From: Candidatus Sericytochromatia bacterium
GTDB lineage: Bacteria > Cyanobacteriota > Sericytochromatia > UBA7694
Assembly (NCBI GenBank): GCA_015272195.1
Contig: JACYMC010000069.1
Coordinates: 1 to 48,074 of the forward strand
Reading direction: 5' to 3'
DNA: 48,074 nt
A program made the position numbers and the translations under genes. Each line of letters starts with the position of its first letter. Within the stretch, counting starts at the first letter, position 1. Shown here one piece after another: positions 25,160 to 35,765 of this stretch. Under the pieces are notes generated by a model that had not been told where the DNA came from, made no database searches, and saw nothing but the letters and a program-made list of their open reading frames with translations.

Positions 25160-26083
25160 ATGCATAAGACAGCAATACACATCATGGCCCTGTTTGGCAG
25201 CCTTGCTCTGCTCTGGAGCCAGCCCGCCCGCGCCGATCTGATTCAGGAAGTGGGCACAGGTCGCCTGAACTGGAGCCAGGGCAGCCTGACGGTAACAGGC
25301 TCGGGCGTAGCTGCCAAAGGCAAAAATGCCGGTCAGGCCCGCCTGCTGGCCCAGCGGGCAGCCATGTCAGACGCCTACCGTCAACTCGCTGAAGCCGTCA
25401 ACGGCGTACAGGTCATGGCTGAAACCACGGTCAAAGATTTTGTTACCGAAAGCGATACCATTCGCCTGAGCGTCAGTGCTGTCATCAAAGGCGCCAGACA
25501 AAACGGCCCCACGCGCTACCTCTCAGATGGCACGGTCGAAGTTGACGTAACCATGCCCATCTATGGCAACGGCAGCCTGGCCCAGGCCGTACAGCTGGGC
25601 CAGGCCATGGAACAACAGTTCAGCAAACCCTACAGCAGTCTGGATCGCTACCTGACCTTTCGGGGCTGGAACCTTCTGCCTGAAATCCACTCGAAACCGG
25701 CTGCACCTGCACGGGGTCTGCGCCTGGCTCAAGCAAAAGCCTATACGGGTCTGATTATTGACGCCAGCGGTCTGGCTGCGGATCCCGCCATGGGGCCTTT
25801 TGTTGTGGGCGCCGGAGCGCGTCTGCATCCGAACCAGAAAATTGGCGTGGACCCCGAAAAAATCGTACAACAGGGCCCCTTACATTATGTTGAGGATCTG
25901 GAAGAAGCCAGAGAAGATCACGAACGCGTGGGCGAGAATCCGCTGATTGTGCGCGCCAAGGCTGCTGTAGGCAACCCGGTGCGCAGCAATATTCTGCTGG
26001 ACGAAAGCACGGCTGCCCAGGTCATGGATATCAACGCACAGGCCCATTTTCTGGAGGCGCTAAAAGTCACGCTGGTGCTCTGA
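25160..26083 (+). CDS. LPP20-like secreted protein
   Basis: Exported protein of 307 aa. The signal peptide (MHKTAIHIMALFGSLALLWS, cleaved near ARA/DL) lacks a lipobox Cys, so the protein is probably periplasmic. The segment GKNAGQARLLAQRAAMSDAY followed by RQLAEAVNGVQVMAETTVKD is the hallmark of the LPP20/DUF400 family found in Helicobacter lipoproteins and envelope proteins. AAGGAGA precedes ATG 25160, which is chosen over longer in-frame options. Family function is poorly known, though members are linked to flagellar or envelope assembly in some bacteria. No flagellar gene is near. Confidence 0.75.
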   Translation: MHKTAIHIMALFGSLALLWSQPARADLIQEVGTGRLNWSQGSLTVTGSGVAAKGKNAGQARLLAQRAAMSDAYRQLAEAVNGVQVMAETTVKDFVTESDTIRLSVSAVIKGARQNGPTRYLSDGTVEVDVTMPIYGNGSLAQAVQLGQAMEQQFSKPYSSLDRYLTFRGWNLLPEIHSKPAAPARGLRLAQAKAYTGLIIDASGLAADPAMGPFVVGAGARLHPNQKIGVDPEKIVQQGPLHYVEDLEEAREDHERVGENPLIVRAKAAVGNPVRSNILLDESTAAQVMDINAQAHFLEALKVTLVL

Positions 26084-26127
26084 GCTGCTATGCTGTAAAA
26101 AGATATCGCGTGCAAGGAGCCTGAAGC

Positions 26128-27870
26128 ATGTCCAGCCCCTCTTTACCTCGTTTTGCTGACGAAGCGCTTGATTTGTCGGCTTTTTTTGATAGCCCGGACC
26201 TGAGCAACTGGGAGCAGGCCGCCAGAGATGCACTGCGCGGAGACGCACTTGAGCAACTCAGCACCCAGAGTCTGGATGAAGTTTGCTACCAGCCCCTCTA
26301 CAGCGCTGCAGATTTGCCGGCGCAACTTACACAAATCCCTGAAAACGCCGATTTTCGGCGGGGACTTGCCCAGCCGGGTTGGCGCATTGTTCAGGCTTAC
26401 AGCAAAACCGACACGATGCTGCAGGACGCCGAAGAAGGTCTGCTGGAGGGCGTGGATGGTCTTCAGTATGAAGGTTTATTTGATCAGCTGCCAGACCTGG
26501 CTGATAAACCCGGTCTGCCAAGCCTTCAATGTCTGAGCGACATCGTCCAATTGCCCGCTGCCCCGGATGCCCACACCCGTTTCAGCTGGCTCTGGGACGG
26601 CTGGAGCGCTTACCTGCAGGCCACAGCACCTGATGCCCAGGCCTTCAAGGCACATCATCGACAGTTGAGGGAACGCCTGCAGGCTCAGCCTTCAGACCGC
26701 CTCTTTATTTCGAGCCGTCCCTGGCATGAAGCCGGAAGCACGGCCAGCCTGGAACTGGCCAGCCTGGCGGCCAGCCTGGTTGACAGCCTGCAGACCCTGA
26801 CTTCAGAAAGTCTGACGCCCGAACACATTTTCCGTCAGACCACGCTGGAGCTGAGTATTGGCCCAGAACTTTTTCTGGAGCTGGCCAAATGCCGGGCCAC
26901 CCGAATCATAATACAGCGGGTGGCTGAAGCCTATGGCAGCGATGCCAGGGGGATTCAGTGGCAGGCCCGCACCAGCCGCCGCTTTTTAAGCCAGCTGGAT
27001 CGCTACAACAATCTGCTGCGTCAGACCCTGAGTGCGCTGGCCGCTGTCATGGGTGGTGTCCAGACCCTGATCACCGAACCGCTGGACATCTTAAGTCCGG
27101 CACAGAGCCAAACCAGCATGGCCCGGCGTCTGGCCCGTAATCTGCAGCTGATCCTCAGACACGAAGTACATCTGGATCAGTGGGTTGACCCTGCCGGCGG
27201 CAGTTATTTGATTGAACGCCTGACCCAGACGCTGGCTGAAAGCGCCTGGAAACAGTTTCAGCAGATTGAAGCTGAAGGCGGCCTCCTGCAAGCCTGGCCT
27301 GCAGGCCACTTGCAAAAACAAGTCGCCACCACGGCTGCCGCACGCCAGCAGCAGGCGGCCACACGTCAGCAAACCCTGATCGGCGTCAATCTGTATGCTG
27401 CAGCAGAAGATGGGATGACAAGCCCACCCAAGAACCTACAGCCTTTGCAACCCCTGCGCCTGGCAGAACCCTTTGAAGCCCTGCGCCAGGCCCAGGCAGC
27501 AGATCCTGTCAGCGTCACCCTGCTGCCTTTGAGCAACACAAAACAGTCACAAGCCCGCCTGGCCTTTGCCAGCGCTTTTTTTGCAGTGGCTGGCTGTGAA
27601 ACCGCCATAGCCTCCCCGGTGGCAAACGTGGCTGAACTGGCACAACAGCTCGCAGCATCCGCTACAGATATTCTGGTGCTGTGCGGGGCCGACAGCGATT
27701 ATGAACAGCTGCTGTCAGACGCGCAGCTGAACCCACCGCCCCATGGCCAGCTGGTGCTGGCCGGCAAGCCCGGCGATGTGTATCGCCAGGCCGGTGTGCA
27801 GCATTTTATCTTTGCCGGCTGCGATCTGCTGGCCAGTTTTAAAGCGCTGAAGCCCAGCTGGCTTGTCTGA
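26128..27870 (+). CDS. mutA: methylmalonyl-CoA mutase, small (beta) subunit
   Basis: Small subunit of the adenosylcobalamin-dependent mutase that interconverts methylmalonyl-CoA and succinyl-CoA. The TIM-barrel domain spans about residues 60-420. RYNNLLRQTLSALAAVMGGV, LARNLQLILRHEVHLDQWVD and PAGGSYLIERLT match the family. The C-terminal cobalamin-like domain (about 460-580) has no DxHxxG motif, as expected for the non-catalytic subunit. AAGGAG precedes the ATG. The catalytic large subunit would normally follow directly but is absent; a WecA-like gene is next. It must pair with a mutB encoded elsewhere, or be an orphan. The cofactor enzyme lies at 1263-1808. Confidence 0.85.
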   Translation: MSSPSLPRFADEALDLSAFFDSPDLSNWEQAARDALRGDALEQLSTQSLDEVCYQPLYSAADLPAQLTQIPENADFRRGLAQPGWRIVQAYSKTDTMLQDAEEGLLEGVDGLQYEGLFDQLPDLADKPGLPSLQCLSDIVQLPAAPDAHTRFSWLWDGWSAYLQATAPDAQAFKAHHRQLRERLQAQPSDRLFISSRPWHEAGSTASLELASLAASLVDSLQTLTSESLTPEHIFRQTTLELSIGPELFLELAKCRATRIIIQRVAEAYGSDARGIQWQARTSRRFLSQLDRYNNLLRQTLSALAAVMGGVQTLITEPLDILSPAQSQTSMARRLARNLQLILRHEVHLDQWVDPAGGSYLIERLTQTLAESAWKQFQQIEAEGGLLQAWPAGHLQKQVATTAAARQQQAATRQQTLIGVNLYAAAEDGMTSPPKNLQPLQPLRLAEPFEALRQAQAADPVSVTLLPLSNTKQSQARLAFASAFFAVAGCETAIASPVANVAELAQQLAASATDILVLCGADSDYEQLLSDAQLNPPPHGQLVLAGKPGDVYRQAGVQHFIFAGCDLLASFKALKPSWLV

Positions 27871-27954
27871 GCATTTGTGCGCAATCACCCCAAACCTGAA
27901 GGCAGGGCATGCTAAAATCCAGATAATTCTGAACGGATCGTGAAATGAGGACCC

Positions 27955-29013
27955 ATGCGCGCAAACTGGCCCTTTGTGGTGACCTTTTTAATGGCCTGGC
28001 TCAGCGCCGACCTGCTGGTGCCCATGGTGCGCCGCTTTGCTTATAAAGTAGGCAAAGTCGACAAACCCGGCACGCGCAAAATCCATACCGCCCCGATTCC
28101 CCGCATGGGGGGCATTGCCATCTGCATGGGCTGTTTTATCAGTCTGCTGGGCATTGAGTACCTGCACCCAGGGTACTTTTCGATGCTGCCGGCCGAATGG
28201 CGGGGCGTGGTTGCCGGTGGTCTGCTGATCTTTATCGTGGGTTTGCTTGACGATCTCTATGATTTACGCCCGCGCATCAAACTGGCAGGACAGATTCTGG
28301 CGGCCAGCACGGCCTTCTGGCTGGGCGTCAAAATCACCTTTATTTCAAACCCCCTCGGCGGCATGATTCTGTTCCCGGAATGGATGAGCTTTTTTCTGAC
28401 CGTGGGCTGGCTGGTGGCCATCACCAATACCATCAACCTGATTGACGGCCTCGACGGTCTGGCTGCCGGCGTCTCCACGATTGCCGGCATTACCCTGTTT
28501 ATTATGGCCCTTGAGCGGGGCCAGGGGCTGAGTGCCCTGGTCGCCATTGCCCTGGTCGGTGCCACGATGGGCTTTTTGCGCTATAACTTTAACCCGGCCA
28601 AAATTTTTATGGGGGACTGCGGTTCGCTTTTTCTGGGCTTTATGCTGGGGGCCCTCTCAATCACCGGTGCCATGAAAGTCGCGGCAACCGTGGCCGTGTT
28701 TTTGCCCATTCTGATTCTGGGCATTCCGATTTTTGACACCACCTTCGCCATTATCCGCCGCTTTCTGGCCGGCAAACCTATCTTTCAGGCCGACAAAGGC
28801 CATCTGCACCACCGCCTGCTGCGTATTGGTCTTTCACAGCGTCGGGCCGTGCTGCTGATTTATGGCTTTTCGGCCTTTTTGGGCGGCGTGGCCCTGCATC
28901 TGGTCAACTTTTCACATGCCAAGGTCCTGATTGTGGTCTCCGTGCTGCTGATTGCCTGGGGCCTGATCGACTTCCGGGAGTTCTTATCGCGCCGGCCCAA
29001 CGGCTCCACATGA
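27955..29013 (+). CDS. WecA/TagO-like polyprenyl-phosphate sugar-1-phosphate transferase
   Basis: Multi-pass membrane enzyme of the MraY/WecA family (about 10-11 segments, 352 aa) that transfers a HexNAc-1-phosphate to undecaprenyl phosphate and starts glycan assembly. DKPGTRKIHTAPIPRMGG, GLLDDLYDLRPRIKL, NTINLIDGLDGLAAG, FMGDCGSLFLGF and KGHLHHRLLRIG are the conserved cytoplasmic loops with the DD and NxxxxDG acidic residues and the HLHH motif. It could supply the lipid carrier for the glycan genes at 11-21 kb (inference). It overlaps the ABC exporter by 4 nt (ATGA). Confidence 0.93.
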   Translation: MRANWPFVVTFLMAWLSADLLVPMVRRFAYKVGKVDKPGTRKIHTAPIPRMGGIAICMGCFISLLGIEYLHPGYFSMLPAEWRGVVAGGLLIFIVGLLDDLYDLRPRIKLAGQILAASTAFWLGVKITFISNPLGGMILFPEWMSFFLTVGWLVAITNTINLIDGLDGLAAGVSTIAGITLFIMALERGQGLSALVAIALVGATMGFLRYNFNPAKIFMGDCGSLFLGFMLGALSITGAMKVAATVAVFLPILILGIPIFDTTFAIIRRFLAGKPIFQADKGHLHHRLLRIGLSQRRAVLLIYGFSAFLGGVALHLVNFSHAKVLIVVSVLLIAWGLIDFREFLSRRPNGST

Positions 29014-30830
29014 GCAACAACGCACCACAGCGCTGGCTGAAAGTTGTCACAGGCGCTTTTCAGTACAGCCTGCCAGCATTAAAACTGGTCTGGCAGACCG
29101 ATCGCCGGCTCCTGCTCTGGTTGGGATTTTGCACCTTACTGGCCGGCCTGTTACCCGCAGGCATCGCCTACACGGGCAAAATCCTGGTCGATGCCGTGGT
29201 GCAGGCCATGAACAGCGGGGCCGCCGCTGATCAGCAACAGGCCCTGCGTTATGTGCTATTGGAAGGGGTGCTGGTGATGCTGCAGCTGGCCGCTCAGAAA
29301 GGCATTAACGCCTGTCAGGCGCTGCTCAGGGTACAACTGGGCCACCAGGTCAACGTGATCATTCTCGAAAAAGCGCTGCAGATGTCACTGCCCCAGTTTG
29401 AAGACGCTGAGTTTTATGATCGTCTGACTCGCGCCCGACGCGAAGCCTCTACCCGTCCCTTAAGCCTGATCAATCGCCTCTTTTCTTTTTTTCAGAACAG
29501 CCTCTCTCTGCTGACCTACTGCGGTCTGCTGCTGGCTTTTTCGCCCTGGGCCGTGGCCATTCTGGCCCTGGCGGCGCTGCCGGCCTTTATTGCAGAAACC
29601 CGCTTTTCGGGTGATGCGTTCAGGCTCTTTCGCTGGCGGGCCCCGGAAGCCCGCGAGCAAAACTATCTCGAAATGCTGATCGCCCGCGAAGACTACACCA
29701 AAGAAGTGCAGCTCTACCAGCTGGGGCCGGTGTTTCTGAAGCGCTACCAGGATATCTTTCAGAAGGTCTTTGGTGAAGACCGCGCCCTGACCAAAAAGCG
29801 CAATTTCTGGGGTTTTGTGCTGGGTGCCCTGAGTACTCTGGCCCTGTATGGCGCCTATTTCTGGACGGTGATGGCCGCCCTGGCCAAACGCCTGAGCTTA
29901 GGTGAGATGACCATGTACCTGGCCGTGTTCCGCCAGGGACAGATGGCCTTTGCCAGCCTGCTCAACAGCATGGGCGGCATGTACGAAGACAATCTCTACC
30001 TCTCCACCCTGTATGAGTTTCTGGAGCAGCCCGTGCCCGTCTACGGTGGCAGCGTACACACCGGCAGCCAACCCGGTGACGGCATCCGCTTTGAACAGGT
30101 CAGCTTTTGTTATCCTGGTGCCAGCAAGCCGGCGCTGGAAGATTTCAGCCTGCATATTCAGCCGGGTTATAAGCTGGCCCTGGTGGGTGAAAACGGCTCG
30201 GGCAAAACCACCCTGATCAAACTGCTCACCCGTCTGTATGAGCCCAGCAGCGGTCGCATCCTGCTGGATGGTACAGAGTTAAAGGACTGGGATATTGAGG
30301 TGCTGCGCCGCCGCGTGGGCGTAATCTTTCAGGACTTTGTGCGCTACCAGATGCAGGTCGGCGAAAACATTGGGGCCGGTGATGCCGAAGCCTTTCATGA
30401 TCAGCAGCGCTGGGAGCGGGCGGGTGAAAAGGGCATGGTGACTTCCTTTCTGGATCGCCTGCCCGAAGGTTATCACACCCAGCTGGGCCGCTGGTTCAAA
30501 GAAGGCCAGGAGCTTTCGGGCGGCCAGTGGCAGCGCATTGCCCTGGCGCGGGCCTTTATGCGCGAGCAGGCCGATATTGTGATTCTGGATGAACCCACCG
30601 CCGCGATGGATCCTGAGGCCGAAGCCCAGATTTTTGACCGCTTTCGCGAAATCACCCGCAATCAGATCGCCATTGTGATCTCCCATCGCTTTTCGACCGT
30701 ACGCATGGCCGATCAGATTGTGGTGCTGGAACAGGGACATATTCTGGAACAGGGCAGCCACGATGAACTGCTGGCCCAGGATGGCACCTATGCCCGCCTG
30801 TTTCAGATTCAGGCCCAGGGGTATCAGTAA
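29010..30830 (+). CDS. ABC transporter, fused permease and ATP-binding protein
   Basis: Half-size ABC exporter of 606 aa. Residues about 30-330 form a six-helix membrane domain. The nucleotide-binding domain has Walker A GENGSGKTT at about 393, Q-loop region VGVIFQDFVRY, signature LSGGQWQRIALARAF and Walker B IVILDEPTAAMD followed by the H-loop in ISHRFSTVRMAD. All catalytic residues are present. The 4-nt overlap with the WecA-like gene suggests a shared operon, and the substrate could be a lipid-linked sugar. That is inferred from position only. Confidence 0.93.
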   Translation: MSNNAPQRWLKVVTGAFQYSLPALKLVWQTDRRLLLWLGFCTLLAGLLPAGIAYTGKILVDAVVQAMNSGAAADQQQALRYVLLEGVLVMLQLAAQKGINACQALLRVQLGHQVNVIILEKALQMSLPQFEDAEFYDRLTRARREASTRPLSLINRLFSFFQNSLSLLTYCGLLLAFSPWAVAILALAALPAFIAETRFSGDAFRLFRWRAPEAREQNYLEMLIAREDYTKEVQLYQLGPVFLKRYQDIFQKVFGEDRALTKKRNFWGFVLGALSTLALYGAYFWTVMAALAKRLSLGEMTMYLAVFRQGQMAFASLLNSMGGMYEDNLYLSTLYEFLEQPVPVYGGSVHTGSQPGDGIRFEQVSFCYPGASKPALEDFSLHIQPGYKLALVGENGSGKTTLIKLLTRLYEPSSGRILLDGTELKDWDIEVLRRRVGVIFQDFVRYQMQVGENIGAGDAEAFHDQQRWERAGEKGMVTSFLDRLPEGYHTQLGRWFKEGQELSGGQWQRIALARAFMREQADIVILDEPTAAMDPEAEAQIFDRFREITRNQIAIVISHRFSTVRMADQIVVLEQGHILEQGSHDELLAQDGTYARLFQIQAQGYQ

Positions 30831-30922
30831 CCTCTGAAAAAGTCCGGCCTGACCTCGCAAGTTTTACGGATAATGGGCGACAAGAGATTAAGATAAGGTT
30901 GTCTTAAATCAAAGGATCGTTT

Positions 30923-31843
30923 ATTATACCCGTCGGTTTTCAGGAAAGACTCGTCAGTGCCGCCCAGGATCAGATCATTGATCGCCGCGAGTGGCAGGAT
31001 TTACGGGCTCTGGGTCAGCGAAGCATTGAAGAAAAGCGCTCCGATGCCTGGATTGCCAGCCATACACTAAACTACCTAGATCAATTTGAAACAAAGACCC
31101 GCATCCAGTACGGTCTTCCTGGCCAGACCCTGCACTTTTCCTTTACCTCGGCCTACAGTGAGCTGGACAGCATTCCGGGCAACAGCCCCGCCGAAATTGT
31201 TTCACATATCTCCCAGAGCGATAATTTGCCTGAGACGCTTTCTGATGACTCCCGCTGCGGTGCAGCGAGTCTACTGAACGCCTGGCTGCTGCTGGGCGGA
31301 CGCTTTGAGGATGCCGCTGGCCGGCTAGGGCTGTCAGTCAGCCAGCGCAGCCTGACCTATCAGAATATACATCTGGCCCAGGATGCGCTCTACCGGCACA
31401 GCAATACCAATGACCGTGACGGTCTGACTTTGGGCCTGAGCTATACCCATCGCCAGGGTCAGATTCTTTCGGTCACCCTGGACAACGAAATTCAGGATGC
31501 CATTCAGCTACTGGGTCTGAAAGCCCAGCCCCTCAGCGGTGAAACAGTAGACGGTTTTAACCAGCGCCGCGCCAGTGTGGGGCGCTTTATTGCCCGTAAT
31601 CCTTTTGGTGTCCTGCTGACCGGCATTCACCTCGACACCCGAAGCGGTGCGTTAAAAGCGGTTTCAGACCAGTATCCCATGAACCATTTTGTGGTCATTC
31701 ACCGCCAGGGCGGTGCTTTTTACCTGGTCGATACCGGCGCTTCAGACAATGGTATGGGCAACAGCCGTCGCCAGCTGAGCAGCGACGAAGTGGAGCGCTT
31801 TGTCTATAATACGCCAGCCCATGTAATCGGCCTGACCCGCTAG
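30923..31843 (+). CDS. cysteine-peptidase-like protein with apparent AUU start
   Basis: The frame is open from the stop codon at 30905 to 31843, but its first ATG/GTG/TTG-type start supported by context is missing. AAAGGA (30911-30916) lies 6 nt before an ATT at 30923, giving a 306-aa protein. DSRCGAASLLNAW (Cys about 112), MNHFVVIHR (His about 255 or 260) and LVDTGASDNG (Asp about 270) follow the Cys-His-Asp order of papain-like or C39-like peptidases. There is no signal peptide. A shorter version from TTG 31226 would lose about 100 conserved-looking residues. Function is tentative. Confidence 0.6.
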   Translation: MIPVGFQERLVSAAQDQIIDRREWQDLRALGQRSIEEKRSDAWIASHTLNYLDQFETKTRIQYGLPGQTLHFSFTSAYSELDSIPGNSPAEIVSHISQSDNLPETLSDDSRCGAASLLNAWLLLGGRFEDAAGRLGLSVSQRSLTYQNIHLAQDALYRHSNTNDRDGLTLGLSYTHRQGQILSVTLDNEIQDAIQLLGLKAQPLSGETVDGFNQRRASVGRFIARNPFGVLLTGIHLDTRSGALKAVSDQYPMNHFVVIHRQGGAFYLVDTGASDNGMGNSRRQLSSDEVERFVYNTPAHVIGLTR

Positions 31844-31849
31844 CCGCCT

Positions 31850-32665
31850 TTAAATCAGCAGGTGAATGCGCTCCAGGTGTTTGGCCGGAATCCAGTGCTG
31901 CACCCAGTGCTTGATCTCAGCGCGGGTGTAGCGCATGCTGAAGTGCATCAGCAGAATATGGGGGCTGGTGATATGGTCCAGATAGGGCACAATATCCCGG
32001 ATATGCATGTGCTTGCGCTTTTCGGCCTCTTCGTAGTGCTCATCGGTTAAGAAGGTGCACTCGGTCGCCAGCACTTCACTCTGCATGATTTCAGGATGCC
32101 AGTCAAAAACCATGATGGTCGAGTCACCCACATAGGCAAAACGCGGCAGATGCTGGGGGCTGACAATTTCAACCCCCTTTTGTTTGAGTTCAATAATTTC
32201 CTGCTGACCCAGTCCCATAAATTCGGGTTTCAGCTTGTGACGGGTTTCCATCACCTGAAAGCCGACGGAAGGCACCCGGTGATCGGTGGCAAACATCTGC
32301 ATGGTCATATTGCGACGAAAGGGGACCGACATGCCGGGCTCAACCGGAATCAGTTCATACTGACGCCGGGCCTGCTCCAGCGCGGCCTGGGCCCGAATCA
32401 GATCGTGGGCAGCCTTTTCAGCAGCGGCAGGCACATAAATCTGGCCGGGCGGCAGCTTGGCGAGATTGCGGTGGGCAATATAATAGGTCAGGCCCAGGCT
32501 ATGATCACCATGAAAATGGGAGATAAAAATCTGAGGCACATGGATCAGGCTCATCGGACACTTGCCGATATCAAAGCAGATGTTCAGTTCGTTGACTTTT
32601 AAATAGGTTTCAATGGTGCTGCGCGAATAGCCCTCAAGCGTAAAAGGGCCACAGTTTAATTCCAT
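31850..32665 (-). CDS. metallo-beta-lactamase fold hydrolase, RNase Z-like
   Basis: Zinc-dependent hydrolase of 271 aa in the RNase Z (tRNA 3'-endonuclease) branch of the MBL fold. HFHGDH (residues 50-55) gives ligands His, His, Asp, His. The Asp in YVGDST, the Glu in LATECTFL and the LMHFSMRYTR motif (RNase Z: HFSxRY) complete the pattern. It lacks a clear flexible arm for tRNA binding, so another phosphodiesterase activity is possible. It converges on the peptidase-like gene with a 6-nt gap. Confidence 0.82.
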   Translation of the reverse strand: MELNCGPFTLEGYSRSTIETYLKVNELNICFDIGKCPMSLIHVPQIFISHFHGDHSLGLTYYIAHRNLAKLPPGQIYVPAAAEKAAHDLIRAQAALEQARRQYELIPVEPGMSVPFRRNMTMQMFATDHRVPSVGFQVMETRHKLKPEFMGLGQQEIIELKQKGVEIVSPQHLPRFAYVGDSTIMVFDWHPEIMQSEVLATECTFLTDEHYEEAEKRKHMHIRDIVPYLDHITSPHILLMHFSMRYTRAEIKHWVQHWIPAKHLERIHLLI

Positions 32666-32721
32666 GATAATACTCGATTTTCTTAGTCTCTTTTAACATA
32701 TAGCAGACCCGGCGCCAAAGC

Positions 32722-32752
32722 AAAACCGGGTGTCACGAAAACACCCGGTTTT
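32722..32752 (-). terminator. hairpin terminator of the oligopeptide ABC operon
   Basis: A 12-bp stem (arms 32722-32733 and 32741-32752, AAAACCGGGTGT core) with a 7-nt loop, T-rich on its 3' side on the minus strand, just past the stop of the DppF-like gene. Confidence 0.82.
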
Positions 32753-32777
32753 TAAACTGACAGATCTGTAGCTGGCT

Positions 32778-33817
<1,040 letters not shown>

Positions 33818-33821
<4 letters not shown>

Positions 33822-34813
33822 GCCTCAGCCTCCGCCTTCCATTCATCGCGCATCAGACAGCGTGCAAACTGGTTCACGCCTACCTGTTTGAGTTCGGGTT
33901 CCTGTTTCCGGCAAATATCCTGTGCTTCAGGGCAGCGGGCCGCAAAGCTGCAGCCAGGCGGCAGTTTGCTCAGGCTCGGAGGCTGACCATCAATGGGGTC
34001 AAGACGCTCTTTAACATCATCCAGACGGGGAATCGACTTTAACAGTCCTTCGGTATAAGGATGCGCCGGGGTTTTAAAGAGGGTAAAGACATCAGCGGCT
34101 TCAACCACCTTACCTGCATACATAACGCAGACAAAATCGCACATTTCAGCGACCACACCCATATCGTGGGTGATGAAGATAATCCCCGCGTTTTCTTTTT
34201 CTTTGATTTCGCGCATCAGGTCCAGAATCTGGGCCTGGATGGTCACGTCCAACGCGGTGGTGGGCTCGTCGGCAATCAAAAGCTTGGGTTCACACGAAAG
34301 GGCCATGGCAATGATGGCGCGCTGGCGCATCCCACCAGAAAACTGGTGTGGGTATTGGTCAACGCGCTCTTCAGGTGAAGGAATGCCGACTTTGCGTAAC
34401 ATCTCAATGGCTTTGTTCTTGGCGGCCTGTTTATCGAGGCCCTGATGCAACTGAATCGCCTCCATGATCTGCTCTCCCACAGTCAGCACGGGATTCAGAG
34501 AGGTCATGGGATCCTGAGAGATCAGCGAAATGCTGTTGCCGCGGATTTTGCGCATCTCGTCTTCTGAGAGCTTCAGCAGATCCTGGCCATCAAACATCAG
34601 CTCACCACGCACAATCTGACCCTGGGGTTTGGGCACCAGGCGCAGGATGGACATGGAGGTCATGCTTTTACCACAACCAGACTCTCCCACCACACCCAAT
34701 ACTTCGCCACGGCGGACTTCAAAGTCTACGCCGTCTACGGCTTTGACAATGCCTTCTTCTGTCTTGAAATGGGTGGCAAGGTCTTTTACCCGAAGCAATA
34801 CGTCTTCAGCCAC
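33818..34813 (-). CDS. oligopeptide/dipeptide ABC transporter ATPase, DppD/OppD-like
   Basis: Partner ATPase of the preceding gene (331 aa). Walker [11 protein letters not shown]-loop [12 protein letters not shown], signature [16 protein letters not shown] and Walker [15 protein letters not shown] are intact, with the C-terminal Cys-rich [18 protein letters not shown] tail. The start is set at GTG 34813 rather than GTG 34828: AAGGAGG (34825-34819) overlaps the upstream codons and sits 5 nt before the inner GTG. Substrate cannot be told without the binding protein. Confidence 0.93.
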
Positions 34814-34916
34814 ACGGGCCTCCTTCACTTTGTTAAGCTGCTAAGGCATAATACCGGATTCGCCGCAGCATGTCTATCTTCAGCACGCTCAAAGGCTTTA
34901 GCGAACACAGCCAGCC

Positions 34917-35723
34917 CTAAAAATAGGCGGTAAAACCCAGATTCAAACCATGCAACATGTCCTGCAGGTTGCGATTGATGGTCAGGGCTTCACCCGTCTG
35001 GCTATTCTGGGCCGCCGTTTCACCGGCAGCCGTAAAGTAATTGAAACGATAGCCGGCATTAAAAGCCAGCTGGGGATTAATAAACCAGCGGGTATTGATT
35101 TCACTGAGCAGGCCAAAACCATCGGGCAAAGGGTTGGGCGAACGGGAGCTGGGAATATAGACCAGTTTAAAGCTGGCCTCACCCACATCAGCAATCGGAT
35201 GCCGGCTCTCAAGACCGGCGCCCACGCCAAAGAAAGGGGCCGCCGTGGTCAGCAGCAGGCTGTCGTAGACCGTATTAAAGTATGAAACATAATGCCCGCT
35301 CAGGGTCACCGTATTGCGCCATTCTTCGTCATGCCAGAGGGTAAAGCGGGCAAAGTTGAAGTCCATCAGATAGGTCTGCAGGCGCACGTCCTGAATCAGC
35401 TGATCAGCATAATCTACAGACAAGCCCAGTCCAAAAACAGCGCCCAGAAACCCAAGCCCCTGGGGCGTCAGAATCCCAAACCAGTGATCTGTGCTGAGGC
35501 TCAGCATGCCCAGAGAGGTTTTGGTATTGGCAAAGGTATTTTCGAGCCCAGCCCCGATAAAGGTCTGATCAATACTGTTATTGGCGTACCAGTAGCGCAG
35601 GGTCAGCTGACCACGGTACTGCTGATTGCCAAAATCCAGACGGGTTTCAGGTACTGCTGTCTGTGCCAGGGCCGCTGCGGGCGAAGCGAGCAGCAAAAGG
35701 GTGACAAGCCATGCTTTTTTCAA
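34917..35723 (-). CDS. predicted outer-membrane beta-barrel protein
   Basis: 268-aa exported protein. The signal peptide (MKKAWLVTLLLLASPAAALA) is followed by alternating hydrophobic/polar strands rich in Tyr, Phe and Trp, and the protein ends in Phe (LNLGFTAYF), the BAM assembly signal. About ten to twelve strands are expected. No family was recognised. The gene lies 42 nt downstream of the large lipoprotein gene on the same strand, so the two may form an envelope unit. Confidence 0.7.
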   Translation of the reverse strand: MKKAWLVTLLLLASPAAALAQTAVPETRLDFGNQQYRGQLTLRYWYANNSIDQTFIGAGLENTFANTKTSLGMLSLSTDHWFGILTPQGLGFLGAVFGLGLSVDYADQLIQDVRLQTYLMDFNFARFTLWHDEEWRNTVTLSGHYVSYFNTVYDSLLLTTAAPFFGVGAGLESRHPIADVGEASFKLVYIPSSRSPNPLPDGFGLLSEINTRWFINPQLAFNAGYRFNYFTAAGETAAQNSQTGEALTINRNLQDMLHGLNLGFTAYF

Positions 35724-35765
35724 AATATAGACCTTTCTGTGTCTTACTCAGGCAGCACGCAACGC

